From Cellulomonas fimi (GTDB taxonomy: Bacteria > Actinomycetota > Actinomycetes > Actinomycetales > Cellulomonadaceae), in assembly GCF_028527925.1 (NCBI RefSeq), contig NZ_JAPESW010000013.1, positions 1 through 64,000 on the forward strand: a stretch of DNA of 64,000 bases, in the 5' to 3' direction. The notes beneath the pieces are model-generated. The model was not told where the DNA came from and made no database searches. It saw only the letters and a program-made list of their open reading frames with translations. Made by a program: the position numbers and the translations under genes. Position 1 is the stretch's first letter; every line of letters begins with the position of its first letter. Shown piece by piece: positions 19,003 to 27,815 of this stretch.

Positions 19003-20019
19003 TCACGTGCGCGACGTCGCCGTGGCGTCGACCGCGACGTGCGCCATGTGCGGCTCGACGGCGAGGAACCCGAGCTCGACGAGGTCGTCCGCGAACGAGC
19101 GGAGGCGCTCCACCCCCGCGTCGTCGAGCGGCTCGATCTGCGGCACGTCGAAGGTGCCGATGATCGCGACCGCGTCGCCGGGCGCTCCGGCCCGGGCGTA
19201 CAGGTCGGTGACGGCGGACGGCCTCTGCCGCGCCTCGACGGCCTGGGTCACCAGACCGTCGTACAGCGCGCGGACCACGTCCGGGTGCTCGTGCGCGAAC
19301 GTCCGCGAGACGACGTGGACGGTGGCGTCGTGCGAGCCGACGTGGTCGCCACGCGCGACGACGACCGCACCGGGGATGCTCTGCGCCGTCGCGAAGTGCT
19401 GGTCGGTGGTCGCCCACGCGTCCACCGTCCCGGCGACGAACTCCGCCGTCGCGTCCGCCTCGCTCAGGTAGACCCGCTGCACGTCGTCGCTCGTGAGGCC
19501 GACCGCCGCGAGCGCCTTCGCCAGCACGTAGTCGCCGGCACCCCCGGGCGTCGGCCCCACCGCGACGGTGAGGCCGCGCAGGTCCTCGACGCCGGTGACC
19601 GGGACGCCCGCGCCGACGACGACGCCCTGGTCGTCGCCCGGCGTCGTCTCCAGCGCGAACGCGACGACGTCCCGCTCCTCGGCCGCCCACGTGAGCAGCT
19701 GCGAGGCGTCGGTCGTGGTCACGTCCGCCTGGCCCGTGAGGAGCGCGTCGTACGCCACCGTGGGCACCGTGTAGGGGCCGAGCCAGCGTGCCTCGAACCC
19801 GGCCTCGTCGAGCGCCTCGTCGAGCGCCTCGTCGACGATGCCCGACGAGCGGCCGAGCGTGAGGTGGTTGGCCGAGGAGACGTCGGCCACGCGGACGGTG
19901 GTCCCGGTGGCCTCGTCGGCGGTCGACCCGCCGGCCGACGCGCCGTCCGCGGCGCACGCGGCCAGCAGGCACGTCGCCGCGATCGCGGTGGCGGAGAGGG
20001 CGGTACGACGTCGGGTCAC
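19003..20019 (-). CDS. Orphan ABC-transporter substrate-binding lipoprotein, SsuA/NMT1-like
   Basis: A 338-residue exported lipoprotein with lipobox LLAACAAD (about residues 17-24). The mature part has the two-lobed NMT1/SsuA fold pattern: VAYDALLTGQADVTTTDASQLL, VEDLRGLTVAVGPTPGGAGDYVLAKAL and AEFVAGTVDAWATTDQHFA. Such proteins bind aliphatic sulfonates, taurine or pyrimidine-like ligands. No permease or ATPase gene is adjacent, so it either serves a remote transporter or has another role. The GTG follows AAGGAG. A perfect palindrome overlaps the predicted -35 region upstream, suggesting dedicated control. Confidence 0.84.
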   Translation of the reverse strand: MTRRRTALSATAIAATCLLAACAADGASAGGSTADEATGTTVRVADVSSANHLTLGRSSGIVDEALDEALDEAGFEARWLGPYTVPTVAYDALLTGQADVTTTDASQLLTWAAEERDVVAFALETTPGDDQGVVVGAGVPVTGVEDLRGLTVAVGPTPGGAGDYVLAKALAAVGLTSDDVQRVYLSEADATAEFVAGTVDAWATTDQHFATAQSIPGAVVVARGDHVGSHDATVHVVSRTFAHEHPDVVRALYDGLVTQAVEARQRPSAVTDLYARAGAPGDAVAIIGTFDVPQIEPLDDAGVERLRSFADDLVELGFLAVEPHMAHVAVDATATSRT

Positions 20020-20296
20020 GGCGTGCTCCTTCGGGCGAGCGCCGGCCAGGCCGGCGGCGGGGCCGTCCGCGGGTGTGCGACGGCGACGGTTCGGTGCTCG
20101 ACCGCAGGGGGGAGCGTCGACGGCCGCGACGAGAGCGGGCGCCGGCTCGCGACCGCGCACCGGTCGCTCGCGCGGGCTGCGCGCATCTCGACCACGCGAC
20201 CCCGCGGCCGAGGGCGCTCCCGCGCCCCGTCGCCGCCCCTCCGTCGCGTTCCCCCTGCTCCGGTCGGTCGCGCGACCGTAGCGGTGAACCGGACGA

Positions 20297-20315
20297 ATGG
20301 GACGAGTCGTCCCAT
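20297..20315. promoter_or_regulatory. 19-bp palindromic operator candidate
   Basis: ATGGGACGA and TCGTCCCAT flank a single G. The site lies in the 356-base gap between the divergent lipoprotein and chorismate mutase genes, just upstream of a minus-strand TACGGT -10 (20281-20276), where it would cover the -35 region. The rest of the gap (20020-20296, 20316-20362) shows no gene. Confidence 0.5.
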
Positions 20316-20362
20316 GTGCTGGTCAGCGGCGGACCGTCCGGCCGGTGCCGGAGGGGTGCGCC

Positions 20363-20368
20363 TAGGAT
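20363..20368 (+). promoter_or_regulatory. -10 element TAGGAT, leaderless start of chorismate mutase
   Basis: TAGGAT ends seven bases before the GTG at 20376, consistent with transcription from the start codon. Confidence 0.58.
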
Positions 20369-20375
20369 CGCGGTC

Positions 20376-20702
20376 GTGAGCGACCTGCCGGCACCGATCC
20401 CGACCGAGCTGGCGCGGCTGCGCCACAGCATCGACAACATCGACGCGGCGCTCGTCTACCTGCTCGCCGAGCGGTTCAAGGCGACCCAGCAGGTCGGCGT
20501 CCTCAAGGCCGAGCGCGGCCTCCCGCCGTCGGACCCCGGCCGCGAGGAGCAGCAGGTCGCGCGCCTGCGCGAGCTCGCGCACCAGGCGGACCTCGACCCC
20601 GTGTTCGCGGAGAAGTTCCTCGCGTTTATCGTCGAGGAGGTCATCCGCCACCACGAGGAGATCGCTCAGGATCACGCCGGACAGCGGGCGCAGCAGACCT
20701 GA
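20376..20702 (+). CDS. Chorismate mutase, AroQ class
   Basis: A 108-residue all-helical protein that converts chorismate to prephenate for phenylalanine and tyrosine. The AroQ signature is present: ELARLRHSIDNIDAALVYLLAERFKATQQVGVLKAERGLP (residues about 11-51, with the Arg, Lys and Glu/Asp contacts), followed by FAEKFLAFIVEEVIRHHEEI. No signal peptide, so it is the cytosolic form, probably stimulated by DAHP synthase as in related actinobacteria. The GTG is chosen because TAGGAT lies seven bases upstream. Downstream gene is separate in function. Confidence 0.92.
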   Translation: MSDLPAPIPTELARLRHSIDNIDAALVYLLAERFKATQQVGVLKAERGLPPSDPGREEQQVARLRELAHQADLDPVFAEKFLAFIVEEVIRHHEEIAQDHAGQRAQQT

Positions 20703-20842
20703 CGGCGCGCCCGCTCGCGGGTCGTCCAGGGGTGGCGCGCCGCGCGCATCCGGACGAAGGTGGGAACGTCAGCCCCGGCAGGACGCGCGGGTCCGCTGCG
20801 CCCGCGGTCGCCGAGGACCGTCGACCACTCACGAGGTGCTGC

Positions 20843-22042
20843 ATGGACCTGCACTGGCTGAAGCCCCTCCTCGGGCGCCCGGCCCCGTTCACGACCGTCT
20901 ACCTGGACGTGACGCGCGCCGACGTCGCGGGGGAGGCCGAGGCGGCCGACCGCTGGCGGGCCGTCCGCCGGACGCTCGAGCGCGACGGCGCGCCCGCCGC
21001 CGTGCTGGACGAGATCGGCGAGCGGTTCGCCGTGCCGACCGGCGTCAAGGGCCCGCACGGTCGCGTCATCGTCGCCGACGCCGAGGGCGTGCGCGTCGAC
21101 CGCGTGCTGTCGGAGCCCCCCGCGCAGTCCAGCGCGGTGTTCGGGCCGGCCCCCGCGCTGCTGCCGGCCGTGCGCGCGGCCGAGGAGAACGTGCACCACG
21201 TCCTCGTCGAGGTGGACCGCAACGGCGCGGACCTCACGTGGCACACCGGCGACGGCGCACGGACCGGCGACGCGTCCGAGGTCGAGCACGTCGACGGCGG
21301 GCACGACGACGTGCACAAGGTCAAGGAGGGGGCGCTGTCGCGGCGGAACCAGACGCGCGCGGAGGACTCCTGGGAGCGGAACGCGGAAGCGGTCGCAGCG
21401 GTGCTCGGCAAGCGGGTCGCGGAGCGGTCGCCCGACCTCGTGGTGCTCACCGGGGACGTGCGCGCCGTCGCGCTCGTGCGCGACGAGGTGGACCAGCACG
21501 TGCGGTCGATCCTCGTCGAGGTGCCCGGCGGCGCGCGTGGGGAGGGCGTCAAGCGGGACGCGTTCGCCGCCAAGGTCGCCGACGCGCTCGACTCGTTCCG
21601 GAACCGGCGGCGCGAGTCCGTGCTCGCACGCTTCCGCGAGGCCCTGGGCCGCGGCGACGGCGCGGTCACCGCGCTCGACGACGTCATCGAGGTGCTGCGC
21701 CGCGGACAGGTCGACGAGCTCGTCCTGCACGAGTCGACGCTCAGCGGTGCGTTGACGGACAAGGAGCTGTGGGTCGGGCCGGAGCCGCTCCAGCTCGGCA
21801 CGGGCAGCGGTGACCTCGACGCGCTCGGCGTGTCCGCGGACGCACGCCGCAAGCTCCCCGCGGGCGTCGCGCTCGTGCGGGCCGCGCTCGGTCAGGACGC
21901 CGGCGTCACGTTCGCGGAGGACGGCAGCGTCGAGCTCGTCGACGGGGTCGGTGCCGTCCTGCGCTGGTCGGACGGGTCGACGCCGAGCGAGTCCGTGCCG
22001 ACGCAGTCGGCCGACCAGCGACGCCTGCGCAACGTCGTCTGA
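20843..22042 (+). CDS. Rv2629/Balon-like eRF1-family ribosome factor
   Basis: A 399-residue protein of the bacterial eRF1-like (baeRF, Vms1-related) group that includes Mycobacterium Rv2629. It begins MDLHWLKPLLGRPAPFTTVYLDVTR, continues with a central segment ALSRRNQTRAEDSWERNAE at the place of the eRF1 catalytic loop, and ends with an L7Ae-like domain (GQVDELVLHESTLSG, about residues 285-300). Relatives have been described as ribosome hibernation factors or peptidyl-tRNA hydrolases; the canonical GGQ is absent here, which favours a hibernation or binding role. The ATG at 20843 follows CGAGGTG. Regulation cannot be judged. Confidence 0.8.
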   Translation: MDLHWLKPLLGRPAPFTTVYLDVTRADVAGEAEAADRWRAVRRTLERDGAPAAVLDEIGERFAVPTGVKGPHGRVIVADAEGVRVDRVLSEPPAQSSAVFGPAPALLPAVRAAEENVHHVLVEVDRNGADLTWHTGDGARTGDASEVEHVDGGHDDVHKVKEGALSRRNQTRAEDSWERNAEAVAAVLGKRVAERSPDLVVLTGDVRAVALVRDEVDQHVRSILVEVPGGARGEGVKRDAFAAKVADALDSFRNRRRESVLARFREALGRGDGAVTALDDVIEVLRRGQVDELVLHESTLSGALTDKELWVGPEPLQLGTGSGDLDALGVSADARRKLPAGVALVRAALGQDAGVTFAEDGSVELVDGVGAVLRWSDGSTPSESVPTQSADQRRLRNVV

Positions 22043-22060
22043 CGCCACCACCGGGCCGGT

Positions 22061-22094
22061 CGGCGCGGAGGGGTCGGGTTCCTCCTCCGCGCCG
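22061..22094. terminator. 11-bp GC hairpin between converging genes
   Basis: 22061-22071 pairs with 22084-22094 around a 12-base loop. It lies between the stops of the eRF1-like gene (22042) and the acyl-CoA ligase gene (22106). Confidence 0.6.
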
Positions 22095-22105
22095 GTCAGC
22101 GCCGG

Positions 22106-23923
22106 TCAGCCGTGGTGCTCGCGCGTGTCGACGTAGAGCGCGTCGACGTCCGCGGCGAAGTCCTTGAGCACGAGCGCGCGCTTCACCTTGAGCGACGGCG
22201 TGAGGTAGCCGTTCGCCTCGGTGAGATCCGTCGGCAGGACCCGGATCTTGCGGATCGACTCGGCGCGCGAGACGGCCTCGTTCGCGCGCTCCACGGCGCG
22301 GTCGAGTGCCTCGAGCACGCGCGGGTCGGACCCGGCGGTGACGACGTCCATGGGCGGCAGGCCGTGGTTCGACAGCCAGCCGGGCAACATCTCGGCGTCG
22401 AGCGTGACGAGCGCGCCGATGAACGGCCGCTGGTCGCCGACGACGACGACCTGGCTGACGATGGGGTGACCGCGCAGCCGGTCCTCGAGGACGGCAGGCG
22501 CGACGTTCTTGCCGCCCGCGGTGACGATGATCTCCTTGGTGCGGCCCGTGATGCGCAGGTAGCCGTCGTCGTCGAGCGTGCCGAGGTCGCCCGTGCGGAA
22601 CCAGCCGTCGACCAGCGCTTCCGCGGTCGCCTCGGCGTTGTGCCGGTAGCCGCGGAACACGTGCGGGCCGGCGATCCAGATGCCGCCCTCGTCGTCGACG
22701 CGCACCGACGTGCCCGGGAACGCGGGGCCGACCGAGCCGACCTTGGTGAGGCCCGGGCGGTTGACCGTGGTCGGTGCGGTCGTCTCCGTCAGGCCGTAGC
22801 CCTCGAGCACGCGCACGCCGATCCCGCGGTAGAAGTGCCCGAGCCGCTCGCCGAGCGGCGCACCGCCCGAGATCGCCCACTCCGCCCTGCCGCCCAGCGC
22901 GGCGCGCAGCTTGCTGTGCACCAGCGCGCCGGCCAGGCGGTGCTGGGCCTTGAGCGCGGCCGACGGGCCGGCGGGCGTGTCCTGCGCGCGCGAGAACGCG
23001 ATCGCGACCTTCGCCGCCCAGCGGAACAGTCGCAGCTTCGTCCCGCCGCCCGCCTTCTGCTCGGCCGAGTTGTAGACCTTCTCGAACACGCGCGGCACGG
23101 CCAGCACGAACGTGGGCTGGAACGCCGCGAGGTCGGGCAGCAGGTTGCGCGTGTCGGGCGTGTGGCCGAGCACCGCGCCCGACGGGATGCACAGCACCTC
23201 GATGTACCGCGCGAACACGTGCGCGAGCGGCATGAACAGCAGCGTGCGCGAGTGCGGCTGCGCACAGACCTCGCCGAGCCCGTCGACGCCGTTGAGCGTG
23301 TGGAACACGAAGTTGCCGTGCGTGAGCTCGACACCCTTCGGGCGGCCGGTCGTGCCGGACGTGTAGATGACCGTGGCCAGGTCGTCCGCACCCGCCAGCG
23401 CCGAGCGCCGCTCGATCTCGGCGTCGGGCACGTCGGTGCCCTCGCTGATCAGCCCGTCGACCGCACCCTCGTCGATGACGAGCACGTGCGCGAGGCCCGG
23501 CAGGTCGTCGCGGACCTGCGCGACCACGCTGGCGTGCGCGGCGGTCTCGACGAGCGCGATCCGTGCGCCCGTGTCGGCGGCGATCCACCGCACCTGCTCG
23601 GGCGACGACGTCTCGTACACCGGCACGCCGACGCCGCCCGCGGCCCAGATCGCGAAGTCGAGCAGCGTCCACTCGTACCGCGTGCGCGACATCAGCGCGA
23701 CGCGGTCGCCGGGCTCGAGCCCGCGCGCGACGAGCCCCTTGGCGACGGCCCGCACCTCGGCGGCGAAGGCCGTGACCGTCACCGGCGTCCATGTGCCACC
23801 GAGGCCGGTGGACCGCTCGATCAGCACGCCGTCCGGGTCCCGGGCGAGCCGCTGCGCGAGCAGCCCGGGGATGTTCGCGCGCGGGTCGAGCTCGACCGGG
23901 CTGGGGGAGGAGAACTCGCGCAC
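22106..23923 (-). CDS. Long-chain fatty acid-CoA ligase (AMP-binding)
   Basis: A 605-residue adenylate-forming enzyme that activates long-chain fatty acids with ATP and CoA. The P-loop-like motif VIYTSGTTGRPKGVELTHGN (about residues 170-189) is complete, followed by EGYGLTETTAPTTVN, the GWFRTGDLGTLDDDGYLRITGR hinge region and the catalytic Lys in LTPSLKVKRALVLK near the C-terminus. It matches the FadD15-type long-chain group found in actinobacteria. The GTG at 23923 follows CAGGAG. The valS gene lies 53 bases upstream on the same strand; co-transcription is possible but the functions are unrelated. Confidence 0.93.
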   Translation of the reverse strand: MREFSSPSPVELDPRANIPGLLAQRLARDPDGVLIERSTGLGGTWTPVTVTAFAAEVRAVAKGLVARGLEPGDRVALMSRTRYEWTLLDFAIWAAGGVGVPVYETSSPEQVRWIAADTGARIALVETAAHASVVAQVRDDLPGLAHVLVIDEGAVDGLISEGTDVPDAEIERRSALAGADDLATVIYTSGTTGRPKGVELTHGNFVFHTLNGVDGLGEVCAQPHSRTLLFMPLAHVFARYIEVLCIPSGAVLGHTPDTRNLLPDLAAFQPTFVLAVPRVFEKVYNSAEQKAGGGTKLRLFRWAAKVAIAFSRAQDTPAGPSAALKAQHRLAGALVHSKLRAALGGRAEWAISGGAPLGERLGHFYRGIGVRVLEGYGLTETTAPTTVNRPGLTKVGSVGPAFPGTSVRVDDEGGIWIAGPHVFRGYRHNAEATAEALVDGWFRTGDLGTLDDDGYLRITGRTKEIIVTAGGKNVAPAVLEDRLRGHPIVSQVVVVGDQRPFIGALVTLDAEMLPGWLSNHGLPPMDVVTAGSDPRVLEALDRAVERANEAVSRAESIRKIRVLPTDLTEANGYLTPSLKVKRALVLKDFAADVDALYVDTREHHG

Positions 23924-23976
23924 TGCCGCGCTCCTGTCGCTGGTCGCTGGGTGTCTGCTCGGCTGTCCCGCGGCGG

Positions 23977-26634
23977 TCAGGCCTGCGCGGCCTTCGGCTG
24001 CGGCTCGGCGAGCACCGCGTCGCGCGCGACGACCTGCTCACCGTCCTGCTCGACGAGGTCGAGCGCGCCGACCGCACGCCCGGCGGCCCGCACGTCGTCG
24101 AGCGCGACGTCGACACCCGCGCGCAGCGCCGCAGGCACGGCCAGCGTCACCGCGGTGATCTCGGTGCGCATTGACACCTTGGCCTCCGACTTGACCTTGC
24201 GCAGCGCGGCGAGCGCCGCACCGGCCGCGGCGACCACGCCCGGGTCGGCGTCGCCCGCGGCGGACCGCAGCGGGGCGGCGTCCGGCCACGGCGCGCGGTG
24301 CACCGAGCCGTCGCGCCACCACGACCAGACCTCCTCGGTCGCGAACGGCAGCACGGGTGCGAACAGCCGCAGCATCGTGTCGAGCGCGATGCCGAGCGCG
24401 GCGCGCGCGGACGCGGTCTCGGCCGACACCTGCTCGGCGCCCGCACCGTACGCGCGGTCCTTCACGAGCTCGAGGTAGTCGTCGCAGAACGTCCAGAAGA
24501 ACGTCTCCGACAGCTCGAGCGCGCGCGTGTGGTCGTACGACTCGAGCGCCTCGGTCGCCTTCGCGACGACGTCCGCCAGGCCGGCGAGCATCGCGCGGTC
24601 GAGCGTCACGGTCACGAGCGCCGGGTCGAGCTCCGCGGTGCCGAACGACAGCGCGAACTTCGACGCGTTGAGGATCTTGATCGCGAGGCGGCGGCCGATC
24701 TTCATCTGGCCGACCTCGAACGCGGCGTCCGTGCCCAGGCGGGCCGAGGCCGCCCAGTAGCGCACCGCGTCGGAGCCGTGCTCCTCGAGCAGGCCCATCG
24801 GCGTGACGACGTTGCCCTTCGACTTCGACATCTTCTTGCGGTCGGGGTCGAGGATCCAGCCGCTGATCGCCGCGTCGGTCCACGGCAGCGTGCCGTGCTC
24901 GAGGTGCGAGCGGACCACGGTCGAGAACAGCCAGGTCCGGATGATGTCCTGGCCCTGCGGGCGCAGGTCCATCGGGAAGACGCGCGCGAACAGGTCGGGG
25001 TCGGTGCGCCAGCCGCCGACGATCTGCGGCGTCAGCGAGCTCGTCGCCCAGGTGTCCATGACGTCGGGGTCGCCCACGAACCCGCCCGGCACGCCGCGCT
25101 GCTCGGCCGTGTACCCGGCGGGCACGTCGGACGACGGGTCGATCGGGAGCTGGTCCTCGGTCGGCAGCAGCGGCGCGTCGTAGTCGGGGTCGCCGTTCTC
25201 GTCGAGCCGGTACCAGACCGGGAACGGCACGCCGAAGAACCGCTGGCGCGAGATGAGCCAGTCGCCGTTGAGGCCGCCGACCCAGTTCTCGTAGCGCACG
25301 CGCATGAAGTCGGGGTGGAAGTCGAGCTCGGCGCCGCGCGCGAGCAGGCCCTCGCGCAGGTCGGCGTCGCGGCCGCCGTTGCGGATGTACCACTGGCGGC
25401 TCGTGACGATCTCGAGGGGCTTGTCGCCCTTCTCGTAGAAGTTCGCCTTGCGCTGCGTCGCCTGCGGCTCGCCGTCGAGGTCGCCCGACGCGCGGAGCCC
25501 GGCGACGACGGCCTCACGCGCCGAGAACGTCGTCTTGCCCGCGAGCTCTTCGAAGGCGGCACGACCCGCGTCCGTCGTGAGCCACTCGGGCGTCTCGCGG
25601 ACGATGCGACCGTCGCGGCCGACCACCGAGCGGGTCGGGAGCTGGAGCTCGCGCCACCACTGCACGTCGGTGAGGTCGCCGAAGGTGCAGCACATCGCGA
25701 TGCCCGCGCCCTTGTCGGGCTCGGCGGCCGGGTGCGCGAGGACGGGCAGCTCGACGCCGAACAGCGGCGACGTCACCGTCGTGCCGAACAGGTGCTGGTA
25801 GCGCTCGTCGTCGGGGTGCGCGATGAGGGCCACGCACGCGGGCAGCAGCTCGGGTCGCGTCGTCTCGATGTAGACGGGCTCGCTCCCGTCCCGGTGGAAG
25901 GCCACGCGGTGGAACGCGCCCGGGTAGTCGCGCGCCTCGAGCTCGGCCTGCGCGACCGCCGTCTGGAACGTCACGTCCCACAGGCCCGGAGCCTCGGCCT
26001 GGTACGCCTCGCCGCGCGCGAGGTTGCGCAGGAACGCCTGCTGGGCGACCGCGCGCGCCTCGGCGGACACCGTCTGGTACGTCATCGACCAGTCGACCGA
26101 CAGGCCCAGGTGGCGCCACAGCGCCTCGAACTGGCGCTCGTCGTCGGCCGTGAGGCGCTCGCAGAGCTCGACGAAGTTGCGGCGGCTCACCGGCACCTGG
26201 TCCGCGGGCTTCACGGGCTTGCCGTCCGTCCCTTCGTGCGGCGGCACGAAGCCCTCGACGTAGGGGAGCGACGGGTCGCAGCGCACGCCGTAGTAGTTCT
26301 GCACGCGGCGCTCGGTCGGCAGGCCGTTGTCGTCCCAGCCCATCGGGTAGAACACCTCGCTGCCGCGCATGCGTCGGAAGCGCGCGACGACGTCGGTGTG
26401 CGTGTACGAGAAGACGTGCCCCACGTGCAGCGAGCCCGAGACCGTCGGGGGCGGGGTGTCGATCGAGTAGATCTCCTCACGCGTGCGCGAGCGGTCGAAC
26501 GCGTAGAGGCCCTGGGCCGTCCACGCGGCGTCCCAGCGGTCCTCCAGGCCGTCGAGCGAGACCTTGTCCGGTACCGCCCGCGTGCCCGTGGTGCCAGGGG
26601 TCGTCGAGGGGGCGGTCGGGTTCAGGTCGCTCAT
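23977..26634 (-). CDS. valS: Valyl-tRNA synthetase
   Basis: An 885-residue class Ia aminoacyl-tRNA synthetase. The HIGH motif appears as GSLHVGHV (about residues 68-75), the CP1 editing domain occupies about 210-410 (CTFGDLTDVQWWRELQLPTRS), the KMSKS loop is KKMSKSKGN, and the anticodon-binding domain with a short C-terminal coiled region follows. It charges tRNA-Val. The ATG at 26634 follows GGGAGGA; the longer open frame upstream is ignored. Its promoter region is shared with the divergent F420-dependent gene, and I see no T-box in the 164-base gap. Confidence 0.97.
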   Translation of the reverse strand: MSDLNPTAPSTTPGTTGTRAVPDKVSLDGLEDRWDAAWTAQGLYAFDRSRTREEIYSIDTPPPTVSGSLHVGHVFSYTHTDVVARFRRMRGSEVFYPMGWDDNGLPTERRVQNYYGVRCDPSLPYVEGFVPPHEGTDGKPVKPADQVPVSRRNFVELCERLTADDERQFEALWRHLGLSVDWSMTYQTVSAEARAVAQQAFLRNLARGEAYQAEAPGLWDVTFQTAVAQAELEARDYPGAFHRVAFHRDGSEPVYIETTRPELLPACVALIAHPDDERYQHLFGTTVTSPLFGVELPVLAHPAAEPDKGAGIAMCCTFGDLTDVQWWRELQLPTRSVVGRDGRIVRETPEWLTTDAGRAAFEELAGKTTFSAREAVVAGLRASGDLDGEPQATQRKANFYEKGDKPLEIVTSRQWYIRNGGRDADLREGLLARGAELDFHPDFMRVRYENWVGGLNGDWLISRQRFFGVPFPVWYRLDENGDPDYDAPLLPTEDQLPIDPSSDVPAGYTAEQRGVPGGFVGDPDVMDTWATSSLTPQIVGGWRTDPDLFARVFPMDLRPQGQDIIRTWLFSTVVRSHLEHGTLPWTDAAISGWILDPDRKKMSKSKGNVVTPMGLLEEHGSDAVRYWAASARLGTDAAFEVGQMKIGRRLAIKILNASKFALSFGTAELDPALVTVTLDRAMLAGLADVVAKATEALESYDHTRALELSETFFWTFCDDYLELVKDRAYGAGAEQVSAETASARAALGIALDTMLRLFAPVLPFATEEVWSWWRDGSVHRAPWPDAAPLRSAAGDADPGVVAAAGAALAALRKVKSEAKVSMRTEITAVTLAVPAALRAGVDVALDDVRAAGRAVGALDLVEQDGEQVVARDAVLAEPQPKAAQA

Positions 26635-26798
26635 GGGCACACATCCTCCCAGATCCGCGACGACCACCCGCGCGGGTTTCCCCAGGCGGACCGGCCCTGT
26701 GCGCGAGGGAACACACGCGACACACGGCCGGGTTAGTGTCGCCGGAGGGCCACCCGCACGAGGCGGGCGGCCCGGCACGACGAGGGAGAGCGACGCGG

Positions 26799-27815
26799 GT
26801 GAGCGGTGTGACGGCGAACGGTCTGACGGTCGGGTACGCGGCGATGCTGGAGCAGTTCCACCCCACCGAGGCGGTGGACCTCTCGGCGTACGCCGAGGAG
26901 CACGGCTTCTCCGGCGTGATGGCGGCCGACCACTTCCAGCCGTGGGTGCCCGCGCAGGGGCAGTCCTCGTTCGTGTGGAACGTGCTGACGGCGGTCGGTG
27001 AGCGGACGCGCGGCGACTTCGGGCCCGGCGTGACCGCGCCGACGTTCCGCTGGCACCCGGCGATGGTCGCGCAGGCGTCGGCGACGCTCGCGGCGATGTA
27101 CCCGGGTCGGCACTGGCTGGGCCTCGGCTCGGGCGAGGCGCTCAACGAGCACATCATCGCCGAGTACTGGCCCGAGGCCCCCGAGCGGATCAACCGCATG
27201 TTCGAGGCCATCGACATCATCAAGAAGCTCTTCACGGCGTCGCTCGCGGGTCGCGACGTCAAGCACGCCGGGCAGTTCTACAAGCTCGAGTCGACGCGGC
27301 TGTGGACCATGCCCGAGGAGGCGCCCGAGATCCTCGTCGCGACCGCCGGTCCCGTCACCGCCAAGCGTGCGGGCAAGCACGCCGACGGGCTCATCACGGT
27401 CGGTGCGCCGCTCGAGAAGATCAGCGGCCTGTTCGGCAAGTTCCACGAGGGGGCGCGCGAGGCCGGGCGGGACGCCGACGCGATGCCGAAGGTGCTCCAG
27501 CTGCACATGTCGTGGGCGCCGACCGACGAGGAGGCGCTGGCCAACGCGATGCGCGAGTGGCCCAACGGCGGCATGAAGTTTCCCAAGGCTGACATCCGCT
27601 CGCCGTTCGACTTCGAGCAGATGGCCCGGCTCGTGCGCCCCGAGGACTTCGAGGGCCGCATGGTCATCTCGTCGGACCCCGACGTCCACCGCGCCGAGAT
27701 CCAGAAGTACGTCGACCTCGGCTTCGACCGGATCTACCTGCACAACGTCGGCCGCAACCAGCGCGAGTGGATCGAGGTCTTCGGCGCCGACGTGCTGCCG
27801 AAGCTGTCGCGATGA
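26799..27815 (+). CDS. F420-dependent glucose-6-phosphate dehydrogenase-like LLM oxidoreductase
   Basis: A 338-residue TIM-barrel enzyme of the luciferase-like F420 superfamily. It aligns well with FGD: ADHFQPW (His45, Trp49), the acid in GSGEALNE (Glu113), the Lys of FPKADIRSP and the Arg of [13 protein letters not shown] oxidises glucose 6-phosphate and reduces F420 to F420H2. The third phosphate-binding lysine of mycobacterial FGD (Lys198) has no clear match in [12 protein letters not shown], so the substrate could differ. The GTG follows GAGGGAGAG. The stop overlaps the cofE start by four bases, linking F420 reduction to F420 tail synthesis. Confidence 0.85.
   Translation: MSGVTANGLTVGYAAMLEQFHPTEAVDLSAYAEEHGFSGVMAADHFQPWVPAQGQSSFVWNVLTAVGERTRGDFGPGVTAPTFRWHPAMVAQASATLAAMYPGRHWLGLGSGEALNEHIIAEYWPEAPERINRMFEAIDIIKKLFTASLAGRDVKHAGQFYKLESTRLWTMPEEAPEILVATAGPVTAKRAGKHADGLITVGAPLEKISGLFGKFHEGAREAGRDADAMPKVLQLHMSWAPTDEEALANAMREWPNGGMKFPKADIRSPFDFEQMARLVRPEDFEGRMVISSDPDVHRAEIQKYVDLGFDRIYLHNVGRNQREWIEVFGADVLPKLSR

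Noticed and set aside
26635..26798. T-box leader for valS
   Set aside because: The gap to the divergent gene is only 164 bases and no specifier stem or T-box bulge sequence is visible.
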